DNA of 52,177 nucleotides from an uncultured Mycobacteriaceae bacterium (GCA_903927745.1 CAIYOH010000137.1:1-52177); one strand, 5' to 3'. Shown: positions 42,547-51,636, counted from the stretch's first letter. The notes: generated by a model from the sequence alone, not told the origin. A program made the numbers and translations.

Positions 42547-44037
42547 TCAGGTTGTCGCGGTCGGCGTCGCAGGCGTGTGGCCGTCGGAACGCTCGGCCGG
42601 CTCATCGACTGGTAGGTTCATCGCGGCCTGGAAGTAGCGGTACCCCTCGGCGTGGCTGGGCCGCCGCCGGATGATCAGCCACCCGACCGCCAGGCACACG
42701 AACCACAGCGGGAACCAGCGCAGGGCGGTGGCGCTCTCACTGTCGGTGGTCAGAGTCCAGATCACGAACGCGAAAAAGGCGAGCACCGCCCAGCTCATGG
42801 CGACCCCGGCGGGCATCTTGTAGGCCGAGTCGGCGTGCCGTTGCGGGTGCCGGCGACGGTACGTCAGGTAGCTGGCGATGATCATCGCCCACACGAAGAT
42901 GAACAACAGCGCCGAAACGCTGGTCAGCAGCGTGAAAGCGCCCAGCACCGAACCGTCGACGTTCAGCAGGGGGATGGCCAACAGCAACAGCGCTGCCGTG
43001 ACGAGCAGCGCGGGCGCGGGTACGCCGCCTCGGTTGAGCTCGCGGAACCGGGCCGGCGCGCTGCCGGCTTCCGCCAGGCCGTACAGCATGCGGCTGGTGG
43101 AGAACACCCCCGAGTTCGCTGACGATGCGGCCGAGGTGATGACGACGAAGTTGATCACCGATGCGGCGGCGGCGAAGCCTGCCAGGGTGAACATCATGAC
43201 GAACGGGGACTTGCCGCTGGTGAACTCCCGCCACGGGATGACAACGAGAATCGCTAGGAGCGCGCCGATGTAGAAGATCCCCAACCGTATTGGGACGGCG
43301 TTGACCGCTCGGGGAAGCGTGTAGCGCGGATTCGCGGTCTCGGCCGCCGCGGTTCCGATGAGCTCCGCGCCGACGAAGGCGAAGGTTGCGATCTGGAACC
43401 CGCCGACCATGCCGGCAAAACCCTTAGCGAAAAATCCGCCGTCGTTCCACAGGTTCGCGACGGTCGCGGGGTGGCCTTCCGGCGATACGAAGTTCGTCGC
43501 CAGCAGGTACACACCGGCGAGGATCAAGCCCACGATCGCCACGAGTTTGATCAAGGCGAACCAGAATTCGATCTCCCCGAAGTTGCGGACGGTGAACAGG
43601 TTGATGACGATGACCAGGCCGATGGTGAGCAGGGCCGGCAGCCACGTCGGCAGAGCGGGCCACCAGAACTGGGTGTAGCCGGCGATGGCGACGACTTCGG
43701 CGATGCCGGTCACGATCCAGGCGAACCAGTAGGACCACCCGACGAAAAAGCCCGCCGCGGGTCCCAGCATGTCGGTGGCGATGTCGACGAACGACTTGTA
43801 GTTCAGGTTCGACAACAACATCTCGCCCATCGCGCGGAGCACGAAGAACACGAAGAACCCGATGACCCCGTAGACCAGCAGCACCGCCGGACCGGCGTGG
43901 GAGATCGCCCGCCCGGAGCCCATGAAGAGGCCGGTCCCGATGGTGCCCCCGATCGCGATCAACTGGATGTGGCGATTAGCCAAACTCCGCTGCAGGTGTG
44001 GCGGGGTGGTTGCCGGGACTGCGAGGGATTCGGGCAT
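42547..44037 (-). CDS. cycA: Amino-acid permease CycA-like (D-Ser/D-Ala/Gly)
   Basis: A 496-residue AAT-family amino-acid:H+ symporter with 12 membrane helices. The first-helix motif IAIGGTIGTGLFMGSG (about 27-42) and the FVGWSYWFAWIVTGIAEVVA segment (about 97-117) are diagnostic. It closely matches mycobacterial CycA, which imports D-serine, D-alanine and glycine and affects D-cycloserine sensitivity. Divergent from the ThrE-like gene with only 40 bp between starts. Confidence 0.87.
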   Translation of the reverse strand: MPESLAVPATTPPHLQRSLANRHIQLIAIGGTIGTGLFMGSGRAISHAGPAVLLVYGVIGFFVFFVLRAMGEMLLSNLNYKSFVDIATDMLGPAAGFFVGWSYWFAWIVTGIAEVVAIAGYTQFWWPALPTWLPALLTIGLVIVINLFTVRNFGEIEFWFALIKLVAIVGLILAGVYLLATNFVSPEGHPATVANLWNDGGFFAKGFAGMVGGFQIATFAFVGAELIGTAAAETANPRYTLPRAVNAVPIRLGIFYIGALLAILVVIPWREFTSGKSPFVMMFTLAGFAAAASVINFVVITSAASSANSGVFSTSRMLYGLAEAGSAPARFRELNRGGVPAPALLVTAALLLLAIPLLNVDGSVLGAFTLLTSVSALLFIFVWAMIIASYLTYRRRHPQRHADSAYKMPAGVAMSWAVLAFFAFVIWTLTTDSESATALRWFPLWFVCLAVGWLIIRRRPSHAEGYRYFQAAMNLPVDEPAERSDGHTPATPTATT

Positions 44038-44077
44038 GGGTCAATCCTGGCGTATGGGGCTCCGCAATCATTGCGGC

Positions 44078-45352
44078 ATGCCGTTTCGCGATTGGATCAC
44101 CGACCGACTCCGCAAGCCTGCCCCGGCAGCCCTGGCACCCACGGACCATTACGACTCGGCCGAGGTGGCGGCGATGCTGCGCGAGATCGGCGTCGCCCTG
44201 ATCGAGGTGTTCCGGCCGATTCAGGTGGTGGAGGGACGACTGCTCGAGATCGCCGCGCGCTACACCACCCAACCCGTCCGAGTCTCCGCACTGCCCACCA
44301 TGCTGTTCATCCAGATCGGCACCGAGACGCACGAGATGGACGCTTCCGTCCAGCCGTCGAGCCGGTTCGACGTCGCCGCTCGGGTGGACGAGATCGTCGA
44401 CCTCGCGGCCGCGGGGGCGATCGCCCCGGCCGACGCCGTCGCCGCGGTCAACGCCGCCCGCCGTCAGCCGCCGCGGTTCGGGGTCTTGGCCACGATCGGC
44501 GGTTACGCGTTGACCACGGTCGGGTTTGGCATGGTCAGCAACCCGTCGTGGAAGGCGCTGCTGGCCCATCTGCTCCTGGGACTGGTGGTGGGTCTGATCG
44601 TGGAGGTTGCCGGGCTGGTGCCCGACCTCGCGCCGATCGTGCCCACGGTGTCGGCCCTGGTGGTGACGCTGCTGGCCACCTGGTTCGTCGCTGACGTCGC
44701 CGGCGACGGGCTGCTGCGGGTGATCACCCCGGCGCTGATCGCCACCTTGCCGGGTATGCCGCTGATGATCGGCGCGATCGAATTGGCGGCGGGCAAAGTC
44801 ATTTCCGGTGCCAGCCGGACGGTCTACGGCCTGGCGCAGATGGGTCTGCTGGGCTACGGCGTGGGCCTGGGGGTGCAGCTCGCGGGACAGGTGCCCCCGC
44901 ACGCCCCGTCGACGCCCATGGGTTCGTGGTCGCTGTATGCCGGGATTGTGGTGATCGCGGTCGGGCTGTACCTGTACCTGTCAGCCCCACAGGGTTCGTT
45001 GATCTGGCTGCTGGTGACCATCGCGGTGGCCACGCTGGCGCAGACCCTGGCCGGGCACGCCCTGGGCCCGGGCCATTCCGGGTTCCTGGCGGCGATCGTC
45101 GCGATCCCGTTCGCGATGCTGGCCTCCCGCCTCACAGGTGCGCCGCCCGTCGGGGTGCTGATACTGGCGACGTTCTGGGCGCTGGTGCCCGGACAGCTGA
45201 CCTTCATGTCGTTGAGCCGCAATCTGTCCGGTGATGTCGCCAACACGGCCACGTTGGGTGTCGCCGCCGCCGCGATTGTTTCCATCGCGTTGGGCGCACT
45301 GGTCTCCTGGAGCCTGCTGCGCGGCGTTACGGGGCGGCGCCAGCTGGATTGA
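44078..45352 (+). CDS. ThrE-family threonine/serine exporter-like protein
   Basis: A 424-residue membrane protein with the ThrE layout: an N-terminal soluble domain (about 15-120, VEGRLLEIAARYTTQPVRVSALPTML-type), then two blocks of five membrane helices (about 130-270 and 285-420) corresponding to ThrE and ThrE_2. In Corynebacterium ThrE exports L-threonine and L-serine. ATG 44078 or ATG 44054 could start it; neither has a ribosome site. Opposite to the CycA importer, so the pair may balance amino-acid traffic. It overlaps the M24-like gene end by 26 bases. Confidence 0.84.
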   Translation: MPFRDWITDRLRKPAPAALAPTDHYDSAEVAAMLREIGVALIEVFRPIQVVEGRLLEIAARYTTQPVRVSALPTMLFIQIGTETHEMDASVQPSSRFDVAARVDEIVDLAAAGAIAPADAVAAVNAARRQPPRFGVLATIGGYALTTVGFGMVSNPSWKALLAHLLLGLVVGLIVEVAGLVPDLAPIVPTVSALVVTLLATWFVADVAGDGLLRVITPALIATLPGMPLMIGAIELAAGKVISGASRTVYGLAQMGLLGYGVGLGVQLAGQVPPHAPSTPMGSWSLYAGIVVIAVGLYLYLSAPQGSLIWLLVTIAVATLAQTLAGHALGPGHSGFLAAIVAIPFAMLASRLTGAPPVGVLILATFWALVPGQLTFMSLSRNLSGDVANTATLGVAAAAIVSIALGALVSWSLLRGVTGRRQLD

Positions 45353-46448
45353 GCAGGCGGGGCCCGTCCTCGCTGATGTGGACCGCGTCCCGGCGGAATA
45401 CGGCCCCGACGCCCTGTTGCCACACGTAATTCGTGACCGCCAGCACCATTCCGGATTCCAGTCGCTCCGTGGCCGCGGTGTGCGGGATGGCCGGCGACAG
45501 CACCGGCGGGTCGAAGCCGAGACCCAGGCCGTGCGCGACCGGCGTTGCGGGCAACGGCTCGCCGGCGGCCTCGTAGGCGGCGAACAGGTCCGTGGCCGCG
45601 GCACCCGCCCGGCAGGCCTCAATCAGCCTTTCCCCCAATGCATCCGAGCGTCGATACAGAGCCTGAACGGCGTCGGTGTCGTCGTCGCCGACGAACACCG
45701 TCCGGCCCACCTCGCCGACGTACCCGTCGGCCAGCGCGCCGGCGGACAGCGCGACGAGGTCGCCCGTCCGCATCCGGCCGTCGCCGTCGGTGCGTCGCCA
45801 GGGATGATCGCGGGAGGTCACCCAGGCGGCGTCCTGGCTGGCGGATGTCGTCACGCCGCCCGCGGCCATCGCCTCGAGCACGGCACCGGCCACCGTCCTC
45901 TCGGCCGCGCCCGGTGCCACCTGGGCGATCCCCGCGCGGAGTCCCGCGTTGGCGACGCCCACCGCGGCGGTCATCGCGACGAGTTCTTCGGGGGTCTTGA
46001 TCCGGCGCGCGGCCCGCATCGCGGGTTCGCCATTGACAAGTTCGGCGTTCGGGAAGGCCAGTGGCAACAACTCGGCGAACGTCGGGGTGATCGCGTCGGA
46101 ACCCACCCGCCGGGCGGTGCGCGCCCCGTCGATGCCCTGGAGAATTCCCATGAGTGTGTGTGGGTTCCACATCAGGCCGTACAGGTGGTCGTGGTCGATC
46201 TCCTCGGGCACACCTTCGTCGGATGTGCTGTTCAAGTGGATCTCGCCGGTGGCGCCGTTGAGCACGCAGATCGGGCCGAACGGGCGGGTGCCCGCGATCC
46301 ACAGCTGCGGAACGCCGGTGACGTAGCGGACGTTGGCCTGACGTCCCAGCACCAGCAAGTCCAAGCCGTGGGCCCGCATCTGGGCCAGGGCGCGGTCACG
46401 ACGCGCGGTACGGAGTGCCCGGTTATCGGGCCCGACCTCAGAAACCAT
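45327..46448 (-). CDS. M24-like protein, metal site degenerate (second of pair)
   Basis: A 373-residue creatinase/Xaa-Pro-peptidase-fold protein. Alignment by eye with the neighbour at 46438 keeps the frame GYxxxxGRT and the metal-site His (His306 in VAHGLGLGF), but four of five metal ligands are changed: Ser235 and Glu246 replace Asp, Thr339 and Arg353 replace Glu. It is therefore unlikely to bind two metals. The last gene of the operon, overlapping the active M24 by 11 bases. ATG 46457 is an alternative start. It may be a regulatory or structural partner. Confidence 0.82.
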   Translation of the reverse strand: MVSEVGPDNRALRTARRDRALAQMRAHGLDLLVLGRQANVRYVTGVPQLWIAGTRPFGPICVLNGATGEIHLNSTSDEGVPEEIDHDHLYGLMWNPHTLMGILQGIDGARTARRVGSDAITPTFAELLPLAFPNAELVNGEPAMRAARRIKTPEELVAMTAAVGVANAGLRAGIAQVAPGAAERTVAGAVLEAMAAGGVTTSASQDAAWVTSRDHPWRRTDGDGRMRTGDLVALSAGALADGYVGEVGRTVFVGDDDTDAVQALYRRSDALGERLIEACRAGAAATDLFAAYEAAGEPLPATPVAHGLGLGFDPPVLSPAIPHTAATERLESGMVLAVTNYVWQQGVGAVFRRDAVHISEDGPRLLNPAGAAP

Positions 46449-47670
46449 AAGGGGCATAGGGGTAGTCGGTGATGAGGTGATAGCCGTCGTCGGTGATGAC
46501 CACCATCTCCTCGCTGCGGTAGCCGCCGGTGCCGTCCTCCCACACCACCGGTTCGAGCACCAGTACCGTGCCGGCTTGGAAGACGAAGGCGTCGTCGTGC
46601 TCCTCGCCCAGATCCGTTCCGATGAAGGGCGCTTCGGCCGGGTAGGTGCCGATGCCGTGCCCCAGGTATAAGTGCGGCAGCCACGGCTTGGCTCCGCTGT
46701 TGGCCGCGATCGCCGCGCGTGCGAGATCGCCGGATGTCGCCCCGGCCCGGGTGACGCCGAGGACGGCATCAAGGATGGCGCGCCACTGCGCGTACTGATC
46801 CTGCTGCCGCGCTGACGGTTCGGCGCCGACGAGCCAGGTCCGGCCGAAATCCGAGCAGTACCCCTGGTAGGTGATGCTTACGTCCGTCCACAGGACGTCG
46901 CCGGCGCGCAGCGGCACCTCGGAGGTCAGCAGCGGCAGGGGGAGATCGCCGTGCGTGGTCCATTGGCCTTCTGCCCGGGAGCGCGGCATCACCTCCCAGA
47001 TCGCCTCCAGCATGTTGGCCGTGGCACCGAGTTCGAAGGCGCGGCGCACGAACGTCGCCGACAGGTCGAGCTGGCTGGCGCCGGGCGCCAGTTCCGTCTG
47101 CACCTGGGCCATCGTCTGTTCGGTGATCTGGCATGCCCGGCGGATGCACGAAATCTGATCGGGCGTTTTCACCAGCTGGGCCGCACCGACCACGACGGCA
47201 GCCTCCAGCGGTGGCCCGCCCGGGAATAGCCGGTGCGCCGCGTCGCGCATTGCCCCGGTCATCTCGTCGACGGCCACCCGCGCGCCCGGCGGGACGAGCT
47301 GGGCCATCATCGTGGCCAAATGCTCGACGCCTTCGTCGAATTCGAGGTAGAGCGGGCCGTGGCGATGATCGGCCGGCACCTGGGACTCCGCGGCGGCGCC
47401 CTCGCGGAACGGCATGAACAGATGCGGATGCTCGTCGCCCGCCACCAGGATGGCCACCGGGCGCTGCGTGTGCGACAGCCCCGCGTCGAGGAGCGGCCAG
47501 CTGGCCCCCGTCGCGTAGGTGACGTTGCCGTTGAGCAGCAGGATCATCGCGTCGACGCCGCGGTCGGCCATCGCCGACCGCAGCGCGGCGCCGACCTCGG
47601 AGTACATCCGGGTGAGGTCGGGTACCTCCGGGATCCAGGGCGCTGGCGTCGATGCAGTGTCCAATGTCAT
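46438..47670 (-). CDS. M24 family metallopeptidase (Xaa-Pro type), intact metal site
   Basis: A 410-residue pita-bread-fold enzyme. An N-terminal creatinase-type domain (about 1-155) precedes the catalytic domain, whose five dimetal ligands are all present: Asp263 and Asp274 (WTDVSITYQGYCSDFGRT), His338 (YLGHGIG), Glu373 (LVLEPVVW) and Glu387 (YRSEEMVV). Such enzymes cleave Xaa-Pro bonds or, in some lineages, other amides and creatine-like compounds. ATG 47670 overlaps the lipase stop (ATGA). Confidence 0.88.
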   Translation of the reverse strand: MTLDTASTPAPWIPEVPDLTRMYSEVGAALRSAMADRGVDAMILLLNGNVTYATGASWPLLDAGLSHTQRPVAILVAGDEHPHLFMPFREGAAAESQVPADHRHGPLYLEFDEGVEHLATMMAQLVPPGARVAVDEMTGAMRDAAHRLFPGGPPLEAAVVVGAAQLVKTPDQISCIRRACQITEQTMAQVQTELAPGASQLDLSATFVRRAFELGATANMLEAIWEVMPRSRAEGQWTTHGDLPLPLLTSEVPLRAGDVLWTDVSITYQGYCSDFGRTWLVGAEPSARQQDQYAQWRAILDAVLGVTRAGATSGDLARAAIAANSGAKPWLPHLYLGHGIGTYPAEAPFIGTDLGEEHDDAFVFQAGTVLVLEPVVWEDGTGGYRSEEMVVITDDGYHLITDYPYAPYGF

Positions 47671-48770
47671 GACGTCACCGTAGTCAGCCGCTCCTCGAGC
47701 CAGCGCCGGGCGTCGGTCACACACGAGGCGGGCAACGAGAAGTGGTCGTCGTCCGGGTAGATGGTCGTGGTGATGTCGCCGCCGAGGGCGGCAGCCTGTT
47801 TGGCGTACTGCTGCTGCCAGACGACGGGCACAGCGGTGCCGCCGGCGAAGCCGTCGATGCAGACCAACACCGGGCAGCGTGGGCGCGCCTGACCGGCTGA
47901 GGCGGAGGACATGGCGGCGAGCAAGGCGTCGAACCTGGATTGATCGAACTGCAGGATCGGGCCGCGGGTCAGATGCAGTCGAGCGAGGGTGTCGTTGAGG
48001 TGGTGCACCGGCTGGGTGTCGGCGGTGCCGGCGAGAATTTGCTTGCCCAACGGGGTGAACATGTCATCAAGGGAGAATTCGGCGAAGGTTGAGCCCATCG
48101 CCGCCAGGATCATGAACAGGTGCGAGTCGGGGGCCTTCGTCGGGTCGAACAGTGCCTCGATGAAGGTTCCCGAGGGCAGTGTCAGGCCGATGTCAGGCAC
48201 GCCGGGCGACATCGGCACCGCGCCGATCAGTTCCAGCGGTCCGAAGTCGTTGGCGTCGAGCTCAGCCACCGCCGCGGCGGCCGCGCCGCCCTGCGACCAC
48301 CCCATCGCGGCGACCTGATTGGACAGCCGCAACCCCATCCGGTGCGCGGCGTGCACGATGTTGACCGCGTCCCGGGCGTTCGTGCGGTTCAGCGTGTACT
48401 GGTGCAGGCCCGGGGTGCCCAGGCCCTGGTAGTCGGTGGCGCACAGCACCCAGCCGGCGTCGAGGAAGGCCTGCGCGCCGGGAACGCCGTAGTCGATCTG
48501 CTGGGTGGCCTCGATCGTGAAGTAGGGAAGAAATTCCCGGGCTGGGTCGGGCTGGGCCGACGGGCAGGCGGCGTCGCCGAGGCCGGTGGTGCCGTGACAC
48601 CAGGTCAGCACCGGCATGTCGGCGTCGGCGGACGTCGGCGTGATGACCAGCCCGGTGGATTCGGTGGCCCGGCCGTGCATGTCCCGGGAGCGATGCCGGA
48701 TCAGGAACGCCCGCGCATCGCGCAACGAGGTCGGGATCTCCCGACTGGCCAGCAGCGCGTCATCGATCAT
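47667..48770 (-). CDS. LIP-family lipase/esterase (alpha/beta hydrolase)
   Basis: A 367-residue alpha/beta hydrolase of the secretory-lipase (LIP) family. The nucleophile motif GWSQGG is at about 161-166, an oxyanion segment TWCHGTTGLGDAACP at about 56-70, and the catalytic His in YPDDDHFSLPAS near 345-356. No signal peptide is seen, so unlike many relatives it may be intracellular. ATG 48770 overlaps the amidohydrolase stop by four bases and its own stop overlaps the M24 start; it is the second gene of the operon. Confidence 0.86.
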   Translation of the reverse strand: MIDDALLASREIPTSLRDARAFLIRHRSRDMHGRATESTGLVITPTSADADMPVLTWCHGTTGLGDAACPSAQPDPAREFLPYFTIEATQQIDYGVPGAQAFLDAGWVLCATDYQGLGTPGLHQYTLNRTNARDAVNIVHAAHRMGLRLSNQVAAMGWSQGGAAAAAVAELDANDFGPLELIGAVPMSPGVPDIGLTLPSGTFIEALFDPTKAPDSHLFMILAAMGSTFAEFSLDDMFTPLGKQILAGTADTQPVHHLNDTLARLHLTRGPILQFDQSRFDALLAAMSSASAGQARPRCPVLVCIDGFAGGTAVPVVWQQQYAKQAAALGGDITTTIYPDDDHFSLPASCVTDARRWLEERLTTVTS

Positions 48771-50572
48771 GAGTGCACCTCGGTGCCATCCAGATACGTT
48801 GCCAGCACGGGGATGTCGCGCACCGCGTCGGGGTCGGACTCGTGCGCCAGCGGATCCGCGCCGAGCAGGATGAAGTCGGCGGCCTTGCCCCGGGTCAGCG
48901 AGCCGACCAGCCCGTCGCTGTGACACATCCAGGCGGCGTCGATGGTGCTGGCCTTGAGCGCCTGGGCGACCGAGACGCGCTCGGCGGCATTGAGGACCTC
49001 GCCGCCGTCCGCGATCGTGCGTGCGGCGGCGGTGGCGACGTAGTTGAGCGGGCTGATGGGGGAGACCGAGTAGTCGCAGTGGAAGCTGGCGCGCAGACCC
49101 GCCTTGACCGCCGAGCCGTAGCGGTCGAGGAGTTGGGCGCGTTCGGCGCCGAGGATCTCGTCGCGCATCACCTTGCCCCACAGCCGCACGTGGTTCATCA
49201 AGAAGCTCGGGGTGACACCGAGGTCGGCCATGGCGGCGATGTGCTCGTCGCGCAGCAGCGAGGAGTGCTCGATGCGGTGCCGCTGGGCCCGGTCCCAGGC
49301 CGGCAACGCCGCCGTCGTCGCGAAGGCCGTCATGACCATGTCGAGGGCGGCGTCCCCGTTGGCGTGGCACATGATCGGCCAGCCCGCCTCGACGGTCTTG
49401 GCGAAGTTCGCGACGAGTTGCTCGGGGGTGAAGTTCGGCGCGCCGCGGGTGTCGCGGCCCAGGTAGTTCTCCCGCATGTAGCCGGTGTAGCCCTGGTTGG
49501 AGCCGTCGGCGACCCACTTGACGGTCTGGGCGCGCAGGCGATCGTCGCCGGAGCCCGGCACGATGCCGGCCGGGGTGAAGTCGTCGAGGTTCAGGCCCCA
49601 TAGCGACAGCGAACCGCGGATCGGGAAGCCCGCCTGGTCGAAGGTCTGGTGCAGCAGGTCGACCTCCTTGGCCCCGGCGATGGCACCGGTGGCGGCCTCG
49701 TGCACGTAGGTCACTCCGGCGCGGGCGGCGAGGTCGGCGATGCCGGTGATGGCCTGGGCGATGGCCTGCGGTGTCAGTGGTGGCAGGACTGTGATGAAGT
49801 TCAGCATCGCGGCGTTCTCCGCCACGATGCCGGTGAGTGTGCCGCCGCGCGCGCCGTAGTCGCCGCCGGGCGGATTCGGCGTCGCGGCGGTGATTCCCAC
49901 GGCCGCGTAAGCAGCGGAGTTCACATAGAAGTAGTGCTGGGAGGCGTTCATCACCACGATCGGGACCTCGGTCGAGACCTGGTCGAGGAGGCTGGCGGTC
50001 AGTTCGGGCTGGCCCGGCAGCAGGCTCGGGTCGTAGAGCTGGCCCACCACGGTCTGGCCCGCGGGAGCCTTGGCGGTGGCTGTCTTGAGGCCGGCGAGGA
50101 CCGCGTCGAGGGTCTTATTGGTATACGGCGAGCAGTCCACCCCGGTGAAGACCAGCGCGGAGGACACCAGATGCAGATGGGGCTCCACGAAACCGGGGAG
50201 GATCGCCCCCGTCGTGTGCTCGAGCACCGTGGTGCCGGGGCCGCCGAAGCTCTCGAGGTCGGCGCGCGTGCCGACCGCGAGGATGCGGCCCCCCGCGATT
50301 GCCATCGCCTCGGCCCGCGGATGCGCATCGTCCACGGTGATGAGGGATCCGGCCACCAGCAGGTCGGCTTTGTCGGCCGCATGGCGCTTGCGTGGACGCA
50401 CGGTGCGATCCGCGGGCGCGACGCCCGCGATCGACACCCGTGCGGCGTGCACGGGACCCGGGGCGCAACAGCCGGCCGCGGGCGGTTGGCCGGACTTCGC
50501 GGTTCCAGACTTCGCGGTTCCAGACTTCGCGGTTCCGGACTTCGCGGTTCCGGACTTCGCGGTTCCAGACAT
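48767..50572 (-). CDS. YtcJ-like amidohydrolase with SGTAK repeat tail
   Basis: A 601-residue amidohydrolase_3 family enzyme. The metal motif HLHL is in GFVEPHLHLV (about 126-135); further ligands are the His in MCHANGDAALD (about 400) and HRIEHSSLL (about 427), and Asp in FHCDYSVSP (about 490). Residues 2-26 are five copies of SGTAK, encoded by a 15-bp tandem repeat, followed by GCC and a basic linker to about 66; the real enzyme starts about residue 67. ATG 50572 has GGAG upstream; the repeat is part of the frame. First gene of the four-gene operon. Substrate unknown; related enzymes cleave N-acyl or formyl amides. Confidence 0.88.
   Translation of the reverse strand: MSGTAKSGTAKSGTAKSGTAKSGTAKSGQPPAAGCCAPGPVHAARVSIAGVAPADRTVRPRKRHAADKADLLVAGSLITVDDAHPRAEAMAIAGGRILAVGTRADLESFGGPGTTVLEHTTGAILPGFVEPHLHLVSSALVFTGVDCSPYTNKTLDAVLAGLKTATAKAPAGQTVVGQLYDPSLLPGQPELTASLLDQVSTEVPIVVMNASQHYFYVNSAAYAAVGITAATPNPPGGDYGARGGTLTGIVAENAAMLNFITVLPPLTPQAIAQAITGIADLAARAGVTYVHEAATGAIAGAKEVDLLHQTFDQAGFPIRGSLSLWGLNLDDFTPAGIVPGSGDDRLRAQTVKWVADGSNQGYTGYMRENYLGRDTRGAPNFTPEQLVANFAKTVEAGWPIMCHANGDAALDMVMTAFATTAALPAWDRAQRHRIEHSSLLRDEHIAAMADLGVTPSFLMNHVRLWGKVMRDEILGAERAQLLDRYGSAVKAGLRASFHCDYSVSPISPLNYVATAAARTIADGGEVLNAAERVSVAQALKASTIDAAWMCHSDGLVGSLTRGKAADFILLGADPLAHESDPDAVRDIPVLATYLDGTEVHS
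50492..50566 (-). repeat. 15-bp tandem repeat (5 units) in the amidohydrolase N-terminus
   Basis: Five consecutive 15-base units (G/A)GACTTCGCGGTTCC differ only at the first base. On the coding strand each encodes SGTAK. The unit is a multiple of three, so copy-number change keeps the frame. Confidence 0.9.
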
Positions 50573-50641
50573 CGTGGCTCCTCCGTGGCTTTGTCCCTGA
50601 AGGTACCCGCGGCCCGCTCTTGCGCGCGCCCCTGACTCCTG

Positions 50642-50656
50642 ATCTGATCGTCAGAT
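50642..50656. promoter_or_regulatory. ATCTGA-TCG-TCAGAT inverted repeat, candidate operator
   Basis: Perfect 6-bp arms with 3-bp spacer, 70 bases upstream of the amidohydrolase start and about 150 bases upstream of the divergent zf-HC2 gene. It fits a GntR- or TetR-type half-site arrangement; no regulator gene is next to it. Confidence 0.35.
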
Positions 50657-50807
50657 GGCCGCAGTTCAGTGGGGATTTGTCGGGGCCGGCCTTGCGCTGG
50701 AGGGTGTGATCGTGTGGGCGTGGCTGGTGAGCGCGCCGAGACGCACCAGTCGACGCTGATCGGCGTCGCGCGGGAACATTTGGGCAGTTTCGCGCGACTA
50801 TAGGGGT

Positions 50808-51527
50808 ATGGACTGTGAGGTGGCCCGCGAGGCGCTGTCCGCGCGACTCGATGGGGAACGGGAGCCCGTGCCCTCGGCGCGCGTCGATGAGCACCTCGCC
50901 GACTGCGGCGGGTGCCGCGCCTGGTTTGACGGCGTGGCCGACCAGAGCCGGGCGCTGCGTCGGCTGGTCGAGTCCCAGGCGGTGATCACACCGCTGGGCC
51001 CCTTCGGGGTCGAACGGGTGGCGCCGCGACGCCGGTCATGGCTGAGTTGGCAGCAGTGGGCGCTGTTGGTGGTGGGCGTCGCGCAACTCGTGCTGGCCTC
51101 CGCGCAAGGGTTCGGGCTGGGCGTTGGCCTGGCGCACGGTCATTCAGCACACGTGGGCAGTCATCTGCTCAACGAGTCGACAGCGTGGTCGGTGGCGCTC
51201 GGTGTGGTGATGGTGGGCGCGGCGTTGTGGCCGGGAGCCGCCGCCGGTCTCGCGGGCGTCCTCACGGTGTTCGTCGGTGTCCTGGCTGTCTACGTCGCCG
51301 TGGATGCGGCGTCCGGCGCCGTCACGATCACGCGGATGCTGAGTCACGTCCCGATTGTGGTCGGAGCGGTCCTGGCGATCCTGGTGTGGCGAAGCGGTCG
51401 CACTCCCCGGCCGGTGCTGGACCAGGTCGACGCTGACGCCGAAATGCCTGACATCGTGTTGCCTCAGAACGCATCTCGTGGTCGACGGCGCGGCCATCTG
51501 TGGCCGACCGATGGATCGGCCGCCTAG
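50808..51527 (+). CDS. Zf-HC2 anti-sigma-factor-like membrane protein
   Basis: A 239-residue protein. The N-terminal domain has Cys3, then HLADCGGC (about 29-36), the HxxxCxxC zinc motif of ZAS anti-sigma factors. A basic linker (RRRSW) precedes four hydrophobic helices (about 83-103, 124-140, 143-165 and 176-195) and an acidic-basic tail. No sigma factor gene is visible; the DUF5134 gene follows convergently. A GHSAH segment (about 111-115) lies in the first outer loop. No ribosome site precedes ATG 50808. Confidence 0.82.
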   Translation: MDCEVAREALSARLDGEREPVPSARVDEHLADCGGCRAWFDGVADQSRALRRLVESQAVITPLGPFGVERVAPRRRSWLSWQQWALLVVGVAQLVLASAQGFGLGVGLAHGHSAHVGSHLLNESTAWSVALGVVMVGAALWPGAAAGLAGVLTVFVGVLAVYVAVDAASGAVTITRMLSHVPIVVGAVLAILVWRSGRTPRPVLDQVDADAEMPDIVLPQNASRGRRRGHLWPTDGSAA

Positions 51528-51562
51528 CTCCCGGTCGAGCCGCGCCGGACCGGCGTCTTGAC

Positions 51563-51636
51563 TGGGAATCGTGGGCGACAATCCTCGGCGTGTCGGCGCC
51601 AAGGATTCCCACTCGACGCCACGGGTTCCCACTCGA
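51563..51636. repeat. Inverted and direct TTCCCACTCGA repeats in a convergent gap
   Basis: TGGGAATC (51563-51570) is the exact reverse complement of GATTCCCA (51604-51611). TTCCCACTCGA occurs again 20 bp on (51626-51636). The gap 51528-51664 lies between two convergent genes, so a transcription-end structure is possible; no T-run follows. Confidence 0.4.

Noticed and set aside
50492..50566. CRISPR or integron-like repeat
   Set aside because: Contiguous coding pentapeptide repeat without spacers.
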